Notes under the pieces: generated by a model | What the model saw: the letters and a program-made list of their open reading frames with translations, nothing else | What the model was told of the DNA's origin: nothing | Database searches by the model: none | DNA from: JBNKFV01 sp050290265 | GTDB taxonomy: Bacteria; Pseudomonadota; Gammaproteobacteria; Pseudomonadales; Cellvibrionaceae | Assembly (NCBI GenBank): GCA_050290265.1 | Contig: JBNKHI010000040.1 | Coordinates: 1-34,125, forward strand | Reading direction: 5' to 3' | Length of the DNA stretch: 34,125 nt | Translations under genes and position numbers: made by a program | Shown here: piece after piece, positions 17,594 to 25,945 of the stretch | Layout: the number at the start of each line of letters is the position of its first letter | How positions within the stretch are numbered: the first letter of the stretch is position 1

Positions 17594-18157
17594 TTGTCAA
17601 ATACTAACGATGTTCAGCAAAAACTGGGTATTCATGAAGGGCAGTTGGCGCATAGTCCGGAGACTTCAGAATTTGTATTGAGTCAGACAATGCTGAGAAT
17701 TGCCGACCCCGAGCGTTCACTGAGTTTTTATCACGATCTACTGGGTATGACACTGGTAAAGCGGTTTGACTTTCCAGACATGAAGTTCAGTTTATATTTT
17801 ATGGGCTATATAAGGCCAGAAAAACACGGTCCAATTCCTGAAGATGAATTGCAGCGCGCAGAGTATACCTTCAGCCAGCAAGGTCTCTTGGAGTTAACCC
17901 ATAACTGGGGGACTGAGTCCGACGACAATTTTAGCGGCTATCACTCTGGAAATGATGAACCTCGCGGGTTTGGTCATATCGGTATCACCGTGCCGGATGT
18001 CTATGCTGCATGCCAGCGGTTCGAAGAAGCTGGTGTGAGTTTTGTAAAAATGCCAGACCAAGGTTTGATGAAAGGGTTGGCCTTTATCAGAGATCCAGAT
18101 GGCTACTGGATAGAAATTCTTGAAGCAAAAAGATCAGCTGAGCTGTGCCTACGTTAA
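17594..18157 (+). CDS. gloA: Glyoxalase I (lactoylglutathione lyase)
   Basis: Isomerises the hemithioacetal of methylglyoxal and glutathione to S-D-lactoylglutathione. From TTG 17594 the protein has 187 residues. All four metal ligands of the eukaryote/pseudomonad-type enzyme are present: Gln31 (FVLSQTMLRI), Glu100 (GLLELTHNWGTE), His128 (GFGHIGITVPDV) and Glu174 (GYWIEILE), nearly the numbering of the human enzyme. The frame is open to a TTG at 17552; the TTG at 17594 is preferred because GGGGTGA ends shortly before it and the length fits. It is followed 60 bases later by the cupin gene. Nearby dld could use D-lactate, although the second glyoxalase (GloB) is not in this window. A related VOC role in the local pathway is possible. 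Confidence 0.87.
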   Translation: MSNTNDVQQKLGIHEGQLAHSPETSEFVLSQTMLRIADPERSLSFYHDLLGMTLVKRFDFPDMKFSLYFMGYIRPEKHGPIPEDELQRAEYTFSQQGLLELTHNWGTESDDNFSGYHSGNDEPRGFGHIGITVPDVYAACQRFEEAGVSFVKMPDQGLMKGLAFIRDPDGYWIEILEAKRSAELCLR

Positions 18158-18218
18158 ATAATGAAGATGTATAAGCAATAGAACTTGGGGTTTAATTATT
18201 CACAACAGGAGAATAAAT

Positions 18219-18683
18219 ATGAGTATGCCAACACATCAGGATCAAGTAAAAGAGCGCTATGTTCAAATAGATGAGGTTGATTGGGTGGATTTTCCTAAAG
18301 AGTTAAGTGAAGGCGGTGTGCGCTGGAAACTGTTGAATGTATCTCCTGAAATGGGCGCGTGGACGGCAATTTTTGATTGTCCAGCGGGTTCGTCATTTGC
18401 CAGTCATCATCACATAGGCCCTGGCGAATATTTTCTTACCAAAGGGAAAATGGAAGTGCGCGGTGGTGCCCAAAATGGCGGTGATACCGCCTTTGCGCCG
18501 GGTTATGGCTATGAATCCTGCGGTGCTTTTCATGGTAAAACCTATTTTCCAATAGATAGCGAATTTTACATGACATTTCTCGGTCCTTTGGAATTTACCA
18601 ATAAGGATATGTCGACAAGGTTCCTGGCTACGTGGGACAAGGTTCAAGCTGCATGGGAGCAGTCTGTAGCGGCAAGTAAATAA
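18219..18683 (+). CDS. Cupin-domain protein, 2,4'-dihydroxyacetophenone dioxygenase-like
   Basis: A 154-residue single-domain cupin. Motif 1 is SFASHHHIGPGEYFLTKGKM (about residues 65-84), giving several histidines and a glutamate for a metal; motif 2 is near ESCGAFHGKTYFP. The spacing and the PGEYFLTKG-type core recall the ChrR-like / 2,4'-dihydroxyacetophenone dioxygenase family, non-haem iron enzymes that cleave the C-C bond beside an aryl ketone. CAGGAGAATAAAT before the ATG is a strong ribosome-binding site. It sits between gloA and dld on the same strand. A catalytic role on a ketone fragment from the adjacent operon is attractive, but binding-only cupins cannot be excluded. Confidence 0.75.
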   Translation: MSMPTHQDQVKERYVQIDEVDWVDFPKELSEGGVRWKLLNVSPEMGAWTAIFDCPAGSSFASHHHIGPGEYFLTKGKMEVRGGAQNGGDTAFAPGYGYESCGAFHGKTYFPIDSEFYMTFLGPLEFTNKDMSTRFLATWDKVQAAWEQSVAASK

Positions 18684-18699
18684 AGGTAAGTAGAACTTA

Positions 18700-18731
18700 T
18701 TAAAAGTCACTAAATTTAAAAGTCATTAAAT
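18700..18731. repeat. Tandem 16-bp direct repeat downstream of the cupin gene
   Basis: Two head-to-tail copies of TTAAAAGTCAYTAAAT (18700-18715 and 18716-18731) differ only at position 11. Related pieces follow: ATAGTGATTCAATAG and the dyad TTAGT-GGTT-ACTAA (18768-18781). The array lies 220-250 bases before dld and may be a regulator-binding cluster. Confidence 0.55.
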
Positions 18732-18861
18732 GGGATATCAATAGTGATTCAATAGTAACAAGTATTATTAGTGGTTACTAAAATAAGAATGTTATGAGTC
18801 TAAAGTAAGTCTGTCTGTGGTTACGTAAACTGAAAAGTGTTGATAGTATAACGACACCTAT

Positions 18862-18891
18862 TTGACAGGCTTATTTTGTGCTCGCTAATTG
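18862..18891 (+). promoter_or_regulatory. Possible promoter of dld
   Basis: A perfect TTGACA (18862-18867) is followed after 16-18 bases by GCTAAT/TAATTG, a fair -10 element, about 60 bases before the dld start. This suggests dld can be transcribed independently of gloA and the cupin gene. Confidence 0.35.
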
Positions 18892-18948
18892 ACGGTTTGT
18901 CATGCAATCAAGGGCAATGAGTAAGTAAACGATAAGGATGCTTTAATC

Positions 18949-20658
18949 GTGAAAATTTGTCCTACGAAAAATGTCGATTTTATACAACACCTGAAAGACG
19001 ATCTTGGAATAAAGTTTGTTATTACTCAAAAAAGTAAGATGGATTTTTATTGCAGGGGTTGGCGGTCGGGTGCAGGTGAAGCGGTTGCGGTGGTCTTGCC
19101 GACAACACTTGTTGAGTTTTGGAATGTGCTCAGTGCCTGCGTTGCTTACGACAAAATTATTATTGTTCAGGCTGCGAACACAGGCCTTACTGAGGGGTCT
19201 TCTCCTCATTCGGCTGGCTACGACAGAGACGTCGTGGTTATTAATACACTTAAGCTAGATAAAATTGTTGTGCTTGGTAGCTGCAATCAAGCCTTGGTGT
19301 TTCCCGGTAGCACGCTACATGCTTTAGAGTCGGCACTTAAGCCATTTAAACGGGTTCCTCATTCGGTCATTGGTTCTTCTTGTTTAGGAGCCTCAGTAAC
19401 TGGTGGTGTTGCCAATAACTCTGGTGGGGCTTTAGTAAAAAGAGGGCCAGCTTATACTGAATATGCACTCTATGCTCGCATTAACGAAAAGGGGGAGCTA
19501 GAGCTAGTTGATGAGTTGGGGATATTCCATCTAGGTAGTACGCCCGAAGAAGTCCTCTCAAATCTTGAGGAAGGCAATTATGGTGAAGCTGATGTTATTA
19601 CCGATAACCGATTAGGATCTGATCGAGAATATAGTCAACGCATACGCGGTGTGTCTGAGTCAGATCCTGCGCGCTTCAATTCAGATGCGAGACGGTTAAA
19701 TGCCGCCAGTGGTTGTGCTGGTAAGATAGCGATATTTGCACTACGCCTGGATACTTTTGCTGATACCGAAAATAGTGAAACGTTTTATATTGGCACCAAT
19801 GATGAGCGCTGTTTAACTCGCTTGCGACAAGAAATATTAACCACGTTTTCTGAACTTCCGGAAATGGCAGAGTACCTTCATCGCGATTGCTTCAATATCG
19901 CTGAAAAATACGGGAAGGATACGCTCCTGTTACTAAAGTGGTTAGGCACAGAGCATATGCCAGCTATTTTTATGGCAAAGCGACGAGTGGAAAATATGCT
20001 AAAAAAACTGCCTTTCCTTTCACCTTATTTGCTGGACAAAATTCTACAAGGTGTTAGTAGAATCTTTCCTAATGTATTACCAAAAAGAATGTTGGCTTTC
20101 AGGGATTTTTATGAACATCACCTGATTGTCAAAGTGTCTGGTCCTGCAATGGGTGAGCTAAGGAACTGCCTTGATGCGTTATCTAGAGCCTGTGATCTAT
20201 CGTACTTTCAATGTTCGGTAGAAGAAAGTTCGTTAGCCTATTTGCATCGTTTTGCTGCTGCGGGTGCTGCGTTACGCTACAGTCTTATTCATGATGATGA
20301 GGTTGAGCCTGTATTACCTTTGGATGTTGCCCTTCCTCGCAATGAGGCAAGCTGGGTCGAGCGATTGCCAGAAGATGTTAAAAGCCGAATTTTAATGCCG
20401 CTTTATTATGGCCACTTTTTATGCCATGTTTTTCATCAAGATTACTTGGTCAAGAAAGGGGAGAGTCCAGATGAGGTTAAACAGGAAATTTGTGAGGCCT
20501 TAAAAAAACGTGGCGCGAAATACCCAGCAGAACATAATGTGGGACACTTATATAAAGCAGAACCACAAGTTGTCGATTTTTATAAAAAGCTTGATCCCAC
20601 CAATAGCTTTAATCCTGGCATAGGGTGTACCTCGCGTGTAAAAAACTATGGCCATTAA
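18949..20658 (+). CDS. dld: Quinone-dependent D-lactate dehydrogenase
   Basis: Peripheral membrane flavoenzyme that oxidises D-lactate to pyruvate and feeds electrons to the quinone pool. The 569 residues match E. coli Dld (571) along the whole length. The FAD-binding domain has QAANTGLTEGS (about 74-84), PHSVIGSSCLGASVTGG and NNSGGALVKRGPAYTE. The C-terminal Dld-specific part has ESSLAYLHRFAAAGAALRY, YYGHFLCHVFHQDYLVKKG, AEHNVGHLYKAEP and DPTNSFNPGIG. The start is GTG at 18949 with AAGGA ten bases upstream. With glyoxalase I two genes away it could complete methylglyoxal disposal through D-lactate; it may alternatively handle a D-2-hydroxyacid from the catabolic pathway. Confidence 0.95.
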   Translation: MKICPTKNVDFIQHLKDDLGIKFVITQKSKMDFYCRGWRSGAGEAVAVVLPTTLVEFWNVLSACVAYDKIIIVQAANTGLTEGSSPHSAGYDRDVVVINTLKLDKIVVLGSCNQALVFPGSTLHALESALKPFKRVPHSVIGSSCLGASVTGGVANNSGGALVKRGPAYTEYALYARINEKGELELVDELGIFHLGSTPEEVLSNLEEGNYGEADVITDNRLGSDREYSQRIRGVSESDPARFNSDARRLNAASGCAGKIAIFALRLDTFADTENSETFYIGTNDERCLTRLRQEILTTFSELPEMAEYLHRDCFNIAEKYGKDTLLLLKWLGTEHMPAIFMAKRRVENMLKKLPFLSPYLLDKILQGVSRIFPNVLPKRMLAFRDFYEHHLIVKVSGPAMGELRNCLDALSRACDLSYFQCSVEESSLAYLHRFAAAGAALRYSLIHDDEVEPVLPLDVALPRNEASWVERLPEDVKSRILMPLYYGHFLCHVFHQDYLVKKGESPDEVKQEICEALKKRGAKYPAEHNVGHLYKAEPQVVDFYKKLDPTNSFNPGIGCTSRVKNYGH

Positions 20659-20895
20659 TGTGGTTGTATCAATCTATTTTTCTCTTTTCTTTCTTGCGGG
20701 TAAAAACCGTCTTTGAAACACCGCGAGGTGGCTCATCGATTGCACTTTTAGAGCGGTCGGGTTGCCTTTATGTGCATGTGCCTTTTGCTGTCTTTCCTAT
20801 AACCTTTTAAGTGCGTAATAAACGTGGCTAGTCACTTTTTTCTACTGTGGTTAGCCTGCGATCTCGCATGAAAATAACACACTAGGAGAGAGCTG

Positions 20896-23211
20896 ATGAA
20901 AAATAAAAATAAATGTAATGGCCTTGCTGTTGCTATTGCCACATTAAGCGGCGTAATAGCTATGCCCGTCAATGCTGGCCAGAGTCTTCTTGAAGAAGTT
21001 GTAGTTACTGCCCGTAAGCGGACGGAAACTACACAAGAAATTCCAGAATCTGTGTCTGCATTAAGCAGTTTTCAACTTGAACAAAGCAATATCAATAATA
21101 TTGACGATGTAGGCTTGCGTATCTCTAACCTTAATCTTGGTACCCGAGCTGATGGTAACCCCAATGTGACGATAAGAGGGGTGGGTTCATTTGGTAATAC
21201 ACAAGGTGTTGGTTTTTATGTGGACGGCGTACAGATTTTCGTAGACGCATCATCTGATTTTGGTGATATCGAGCGCTTAGAAGTACTTAAAGGTCCTCAA
21301 GGTACATTGTATGGCGGTAGTAATGTTGGTGGCGCAGTCAAGTTTGAAACAAAGCGGCCGCAACTTGGAGAACTAGAGGGCTCAGTGGAGGTTACGCTCG
21401 GTGAGCAGGATATGAGAAATGGAAAAGGTACCATTAATATTCCTGTTGGTGAGAAACTGGCTTTTCGGCTTTTTGGGTATCACAACGAAGATGATGGTTA
21501 TGTAAAAGCTGTCAATCCAATACGTTTGAATGGCCGCTCGAATATTGAAGATTCATATATTTGGCCGATACCCTTGGCGGATTCTAGTGTAGTTCCACAC
21601 GGTGCTGAGCCGGCCGGAGAGCGCTGGCGGAAAAATCCAAATGAAAGAGAAGAAGAAGGTGTCAGGTTGTCTGCTTTTTCAGAGCTGTCAGAGACACTTA
21701 CTGTGTACGCGACTGTTCGTTATAACGAATTAGACGGCGGTAATAATAACTGGCGAGTGGAAGATCCCAATGACTTGCAGTACAGCAGAGACCGAGAGCT
21801 TACCTTTGCTGGGAGAAATGTCAGGGATACGCTGGGTGCTAGTATTCAGATAGATAAAGATTTCGATAATTTTAGTGTAACTTATTTAACCTCGTTAACG
21901 GATGCAGAGGGTTTGCGTACAACAGATCTCGACGTTTCTACGGAGGTGGGGTTTGATCTGGTTAGGCGCGAAGAAACGGATGTCAATACTCATGAGTTGC
22001 GATTCACATCTACCGGCGATGGTTCATTTGAATGGCTGGCAGGTCTCTACTATTCGAAATGGAAAAATGACTGGGCCAGTTACGCACAGTTTTATGACAC
22101 AACCGATGTACTCTCTGCCATTATCCCCGCGTCGGATACGCTAAACATTCTAGACGGAACGTTAGGTGACCCGGTTAACCCACCTACGTTTGCACAAGAA
22201 ACTACGGTGCGAGTGCCATTTCCTTTTGAAAACCGCTATCGCGAAAGAACGAATACCGCAGCATTTTTCACGGGTAGTTACAGTTGGGGCGACTGGGAGT
22301 TGGGGTTTGGTTTGCGTATAGACGACTGGGAAGCCGATACTCTGGACAGAAATGCTGGGCTTTATGCTACTGGGGTGCCTTATCTTAAGCAAGGTGATAC
22401 CGAAGTATTACCCAAAATTTCGTTATCTCATTTCTTTGCCGATAAGACACACTTGTATGCCAGTTATTCGCAAGGTTTTGAGCCAGGTAATTTTAATCTT
22501 TACGATGCAGCAGGCACACCGGTATTAAATCCTTTCAGTAAAGAATCTGTAGATAACTACGAAATTGGCCTTAAAACCAGCTTTTTTGATGACAATATGG
22601 ATTTCAATATAGCGGCATTTTTTATTGACTACACTGATCGGCAGTTTGAATTGCAGCAACAAATTTCCATTGGTGGGGTTATTGAAAACATTCTGAATGC
22701 CGGAAACTCTGAGCAATACGGTGTTGAATTTGATTTTAATTGGGCGCTTAACGAATACCTAACGGTTAATGGCGGTTTTGGTTATGTTCATGCTGATTTT
22801 GGGGATGGGTCCTTGGTCAATGATGTAAACAGTCAGCCGAGTGATGTCAGTGGTAAAACACCACCCTGGATTTCTGACTATAGCTTTAATATAGGCGGGC
22901 AGTTTATTTATCCGCTGAGTAACTCATTAAATTTTTTAGCTAGAGCAGAAATATCAGGCAAAGGCCCTTATTACTTTAATCAGGAAAACACAGCAGAAAA
23001 TCCCTCCTATCAGGTAACCAATATTCGGATAGGCGTTGAAAACGAATCATGGTCTGCAGCCCTTAATGTGCAGAATGTTTTTGATGAGGACTATTACACG
23101 GACGGCTCAATCTGGCCAGGTGATGCAATACCTGGTCGATCTCAAGATGCCGTAATCGGCACATTGGGGCAACCTCGATTGGCCACCATAAACATTAAAT
23201 ACAATTTTTAA
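20896..23211 (+). CDS. TonB-dependent outer-membrane receptor (first of a tandem pair)
   Basis: A 771-residue outer-membrane transporter using TonB energy. Signal peptide about 1-27 (lysine-rich start, hydrophobic core, cleavage after VNA). A TonB box-like EEVVVTARKR at about 34-43 is typical of the class named for VTARKR. The plug domain follows (IPESVSALSSFQLEQ, VTIRGVGSFGNTQGVGFY, ERLEVLKGPQGTLYGGSN). A long beta-barrel ends in KYNF, with the terminal Phe needed for outer-membrane assembly. AGGAGAG lies five bases before the ATG. It is strongly similar to the receptor encoded downstream. The substrate is unknown; location beside a catabolic block suggests an organic compound rather than a siderophore, which is inference. 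Confidence 0.95.
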   Translation: MKNKNKCNGLAVAIATLSGVIAMPVNAGQSLLEEVVVTARKRTETTQEIPESVSALSSFQLEQSNINNIDDVGLRISNLNLGTRADGNPNVTIRGVGSFGNTQGVGFYVDGVQIFVDASSDFGDIERLEVLKGPQGTLYGGSNVGGAVKFETKRPQLGELEGSVEVTLGEQDMRNGKGTINIPVGEKLAFRLFGYHNEDDGYVKAVNPIRLNGRSNIEDSYIWPIPLADSSVVPHGAEPAGERWRKNPNEREEEGVRLSAFSELSETLTVYATVRYNELDGGNNNWRVEDPNDLQYSRDRELTFAGRNVRDTLGASIQIDKDFDNFSVTYLTSLTDAEGLRTTDLDVSTEVGFDLVRREETDVNTHELRFTSTGDGSFEWLAGLYYSKWKNDWASYAQFYDTTDVLSAIIPASDTLNILDGTLGDPVNPPTFAQETTVRVPFPFENRYRERTNTAAFFTGSYSWGDWELGFGLRIDDWEADTLDRNAGLYATGVPYLKQGDTEVLPKISLSHFFADKTHLYASYSQGFEPGNFNLYDAAGTPVLNPFSKESVDNYEIGLKTSFFDDNMDFNIAAFFIDYTDRQFELQQQISIGGVIENILNAGNSEQYGVEFDFNWALNEYLTVNGGFGYVHADFGDGSLVNDVNSQPSDVSGKTPPWISDYSFNIGGQFIYPLSNSLNFLARAEISGKGPYYFNQENTAENPSYQVTNIRIGVENESWSAALNVQNVFDEDYYTDGSIWPGDAIPGRSQDAVIGTLGQPRLATINIKYNF

Positions 23212-23221
23212 TACGCTCTCC

Positions 23222-23258
23222 ATATGGGCAGCGCACACTTAGCTAGCGCTGCCCATAT
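23222..23258. terminator. Thirteen-base perfect hairpin after the first TonB receptor gene
   Basis: ATATGGGCAGCGC (23222-23234) pairs perfectly with GCGCTGCCCATAT (23246-23258) around an eleven-base loop, ten bases after the receptor stop. No immediate T-run follows (a CTTTTTA stretch comes about 16 bases later), so it may terminate weakly, protect the mRNA 3' end, or be a palindromic repeat element. Confidence 0.6.
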
Positions 23259-23306
23259 CCATCTGACCTCATTCTTTTTACTGATAATAGAAACAGCCTA
23301 AACCTA

Positions 23307-23320
23307 ACCAATTCATTGGT
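23307..23320. promoter_or_regulatory. ACCAAT-TC-ATTGGT dyad between the TonB receptor genes
   Basis: Perfect six-base arms with a two-base spacer lie about 260 bases before the second receptor. The size and symmetry suit a dimeric regulator site. The rest of 23259-23434 shows no other feature. Confidence 0.35.
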
Positions 23321-23434
23321 ACCGCTTTATAACGCTGAGAAGCATTTTTTTCCTGCTTAACTGGATTTTCCTAGCTAAAGAGGGAGGGGCTGCACAGATA
23401 TGCTGGTGTCATTGCGCACAAAAACAGGTGGAAA

Positions 23435-23542
23435 ATGGCAATCTTTAGTAAATTTACTATTACTAAATTAAAGCGAATCAAACGGAAAATACAACGCAAA
23501 AAACAATTAGCAACAATTCGCGAATTTGTGGTTAATAACTAA
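23435..23542 (+). CDS. Possible small basic protein (35 residues)
   Basis: ATG at 23435 opens a 35-codon frame ending in TAA at 23542. AGGTGG lies a few bases before the ATG, a better ribosome-binding site than many real genes here have. The product, MAIFSKFTITKLKRIKRKIQ followed by RKKQLATIREF and VVNN, has about a third Lys/Arg, no cysteine and no membrane segment, and looks helical. It ends 36 bases before the second receptor start, so it could be a leader peptide or a small nucleic-acid- or membrane-binding protein. No family recognised; chance in AT-rich DNA remains possible. Confidence 0.35.
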   Translation: MAIFSKFTITKLKRIKRKIQRKKQLATIREFVVNN

Positions 23543-23578
23543 AAAAACAGCTCACTCAATCACTAAAAAGGGGGCACC

Positions 23579-25870
23579 ATGACCATCTTAGCCCAAGATT
23601 ATAAGCACGTTCAGAGCATTCATAAATCTGGTCAATTTGAAGAAAGAAACACTGTTTCTGGCTTTAGATTTCAGCGTCCCCAGAGAAAGACACTTTTCAC
23701 CTTACCGGTAAGTGTTCCGGTAACGATGTTGGCTGCATTGACGGGTGAGGTTTATGCAGATGAGAGATTGTTTCTGGAAGAAATTCAGGTGACTGCGCGC
23801 AAGCGTGAAGAAAGCCTGATGGAAGTGCCAGAATCGTTGTCAGCGTTTTCTGAATCAATGCTGGACAAAGCCAATATCGATGGACTCAATGATATTGGTA
23901 TGCAAGTACCAAACCTGTATATGAGTACGCGTCTGGACGGGTTTCCCAATGTTTCTATTCGTGGTTTGGGTGGCTTTGGCAATACGCAAGGGGTTGGTTT
24001 TTACCTGGATGATGTACAGCTCTTCTCCGATGCTTCGGCCAGATTTGGTGACATAGAACGTTTGGAAGTATTGAAAGGCCCGCAAGGTATTCTTTATGGC
24101 GGTTCGAATATTGGTGGAGCGGTAAAGTTCGTATCCAGGCGCCCTGATCCCGAAGACGTTTACGGCAAAGCGAAAGTGAAAGTTGGCGAAGACAACTACT
24201 ACGATGCAGAGGTGCAAGTTAACGTCCCCCTGAATGACAGATGGGCAATGCGCTTTTTTGCCTATACCGAAGGTGATGACGCTTACCTTACCAACCCTAA
24301 CTCGCCTCGTGCCAGTGGCATCTCTGGTACAAATAATAGCGACATCGGTGAACGCGACAGTAGTGGGGCACGAATTACATTGGCCGGAGACGTGTCTGAC
24401 GCGTTGTCTCTATATGCAACCGTGAGATATAACGATGCCGATGGCCCCAACAACACTTGGAGTCGTGAAGTATCAGAGAATTTTACGTACACGGATAAAA
24501 TTGATACCAGCTTTAATCCACGGCACAAAAAAGAAACCACGGCTGCTAGTCTGGAGCTCAATTACGATTTTGAATCTGTCACGCTTACTTCAATAACCTC
24601 GTATACCGATACGGAATCTACTCGACAATCAGATCTGGATATCTCGCCAGAATTTATATTAGACCTGGTGCGGCCTGAAGAACTGAAAACATTTACGCAA
24701 GAACTTCGTTTGAGCTCTACAGGTGATGGCCCGCTGGAATGGCAGGTAGGTGCTTACGTGTTAGATTTGGATCGTGACCTAGCGTCTCAACTGATCATTT
24801 ACGAAGGCTTCTGTTATCTTGATCCAGGTACTTGCACCCCGGCACCCGGTGATGCGGTATTGGATATTGCCCCCTTTGAAGTCACTGCCCGTAAGCGCGA
24901 GCAACAAGCGGTATTTGCCAACATCAATTACAGCTGGCAGCGCTTTGAACTCGGTGTGGGTATCCGTTACGACGACTGGAGCAGTAAGCGCGACAATCTT
25001 GATTCGGGGCTTTCAGGCGAAATCACAGGCGAAGAGGTACTCTTCCGGGTGTCTGCCTCATGGTTTCTGGAAAATGAAGCAATGCTTTACGCTACCTATT
25101 CAGAAGGTTTTGAGCCCGGCGATGTGAATTTAGGTAATTTCTCTGGCGTCAACGAACTTATCACTTACGGTAACGAAGAAGCTTCACAGTTTGAGGTAGG
25201 TTATAAAGACACCTTGTTTGATGGCCGTATGCAGCTTACTACTGCCTTATTTTACATCGACTATAAAGACCGACAGTTTGAACTGCAGGCCGAAGGCCCG
25301 GGTGGCGAGTTTGTAGAAGGTATTATCAATGTGGGTGACTCGGAACAGTGGGGCTTTGAAGCCGACATGCAGCTCTACATTAGCGAAAACTGGGGCTTTA
25401 ATGCAGGGGTAGGCTATGTTGATGCGGAGTGGAAGAGTGGCACCATTTCAACGGTAACCGGGGCTGATCTCTCTGGAAAAACACCGCCGAATATTGCCGA
25501 CTTTAGTGCGTCTGCTGCGCTGGATTACAGTCGCAACCTTGATAGTGGTGGCGAAGTTTATGGGCGTATTGGCGTAAGGTACAAAGCAGACTCATCTACT
25601 AATAGCCAGTTTTTTAATGTTGTTGGCGACAGTATCCCCGAGTTTGAAAACCCATCCTTTGTCACCGTGGATATAGGAATAGGATATTCGTTTAACCGCT
25701 GGGCGTTTGACCTTATACTCGAAAATGCCTTCGACGAAAAGTATTACATTGATGTACAAGAGTTCCCCAATTTTGCGGGCTCGGCATTACCAGGGCCAGG
25801 AGAAGGTATTATTATTGGGTCACTTGAGCAACCTCGCCGGTTTGTAGCATCGGTTAGCTACGAATTTTAA
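23579..25870 (+). CDS. TonB-dependent outer-membrane receptor (second of the tandem pair)
   Basis: A 763-residue transporter, clearly a paralogue of the first: the plug segments (VPESLSAFSESMLDK, VSIRGLGGFGNTQGVGFY, ERLEVLKGPQGILYGGSN) align almost residue for residue, as do barrel pieces such as YATYSEGFEPGD. The TonB box-like EEIQVTARKR lies at about 67-76, and the barrel ends in SYEF. The N-terminus is odd: about 37 polar residues precede the hydrophobic stretch LFTLPVSVPVTMLAALTGEV, with predicted cleavage after VYA. GGGGG precedes the ATG by four bases, supporting this start. Codon use looks somewhat more GC-rich than in the first copy, suggesting separate histories or old divergence. 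Substrate unknown. Confidence 0.94.
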   Translation: MTILAQDYKHVQSIHKSGQFEERNTVSGFRFQRPQRKTLFTLPVSVPVTMLAALTGEVYADERLFLEEIQVTARKREESLMEVPESLSAFSESMLDKANIDGLNDIGMQVPNLYMSTRLDGFPNVSIRGLGGFGNTQGVGFYLDDVQLFSDASARFGDIERLEVLKGPQGILYGGSNIGGAVKFVSRRPDPEDVYGKAKVKVGEDNYYDAEVQVNVPLNDRWAMRFFAYTEGDDAYLTNPNSPRASGISGTNNSDIGERDSSGARITLAGDVSDALSLYATVRYNDADGPNNTWSREVSENFTYTDKIDTSFNPRHKKETTAASLELNYDFESVTLTSITSYTDTESTRQSDLDISPEFILDLVRPEELKTFTQELRLSSTGDGPLEWQVGAYVLDLDRDLASQLIIYEGFCYLDPGTCTPAPGDAVLDIAPFEVTARKREQQAVFANINYSWQRFELGVGIRYDDWSSKRDNLDSGLSGEITGEEVLFRVSASWFLENEAMLYATYSEGFEPGDVNLGNFSGVNELITYGNEEASQFEVGYKDTLFDGRMQLTTALFYIDYKDRQFELQAEGPGGEFVEGIINVGDSEQWGFEADMQLYISENWGFNAGVGYVDAEWKSGTISTVTGADLSGKTPPNIADFSASAALDYSRNLDSGGEVYGRIGVRYKADSSTNSQFFNVVGDSIPEFENPSFVTVDIGIGYSFNRWAFDLILENAFDEKYYIDVQEFPNFAGSALPGPGEGIIIGSLEQPRRFVASVSYEF

Positions 25871-25900
25871 CGGGCAGCTAATACGCCTGCTAAACACCTG

Positions 25901-25945
25901 GCAAGGTGGGAGATTTTCTCACCTTGCTTAACGCTTATTTTTAAT
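25901..25945 (+). terminator. Rho-independent terminator after the second TonB receptor gene
   Basis: GCAAGGTG (25901-25908) pairs with CACCTTGC (25920-25927), with further wobble pairs inside, and a T-rich stretch (TTATTTTTAATTT) follows shortly after. It lies 30 bases behind the receptor stop and closes the plus-strand accessory block. Confidence 0.7.

Noticed and set aside
20625..20810. A 61-codon frame overlapping the end of dld
   Set aside because: It overlaps conserved dld codons in another frame and has no ribosome-binding site or family features.
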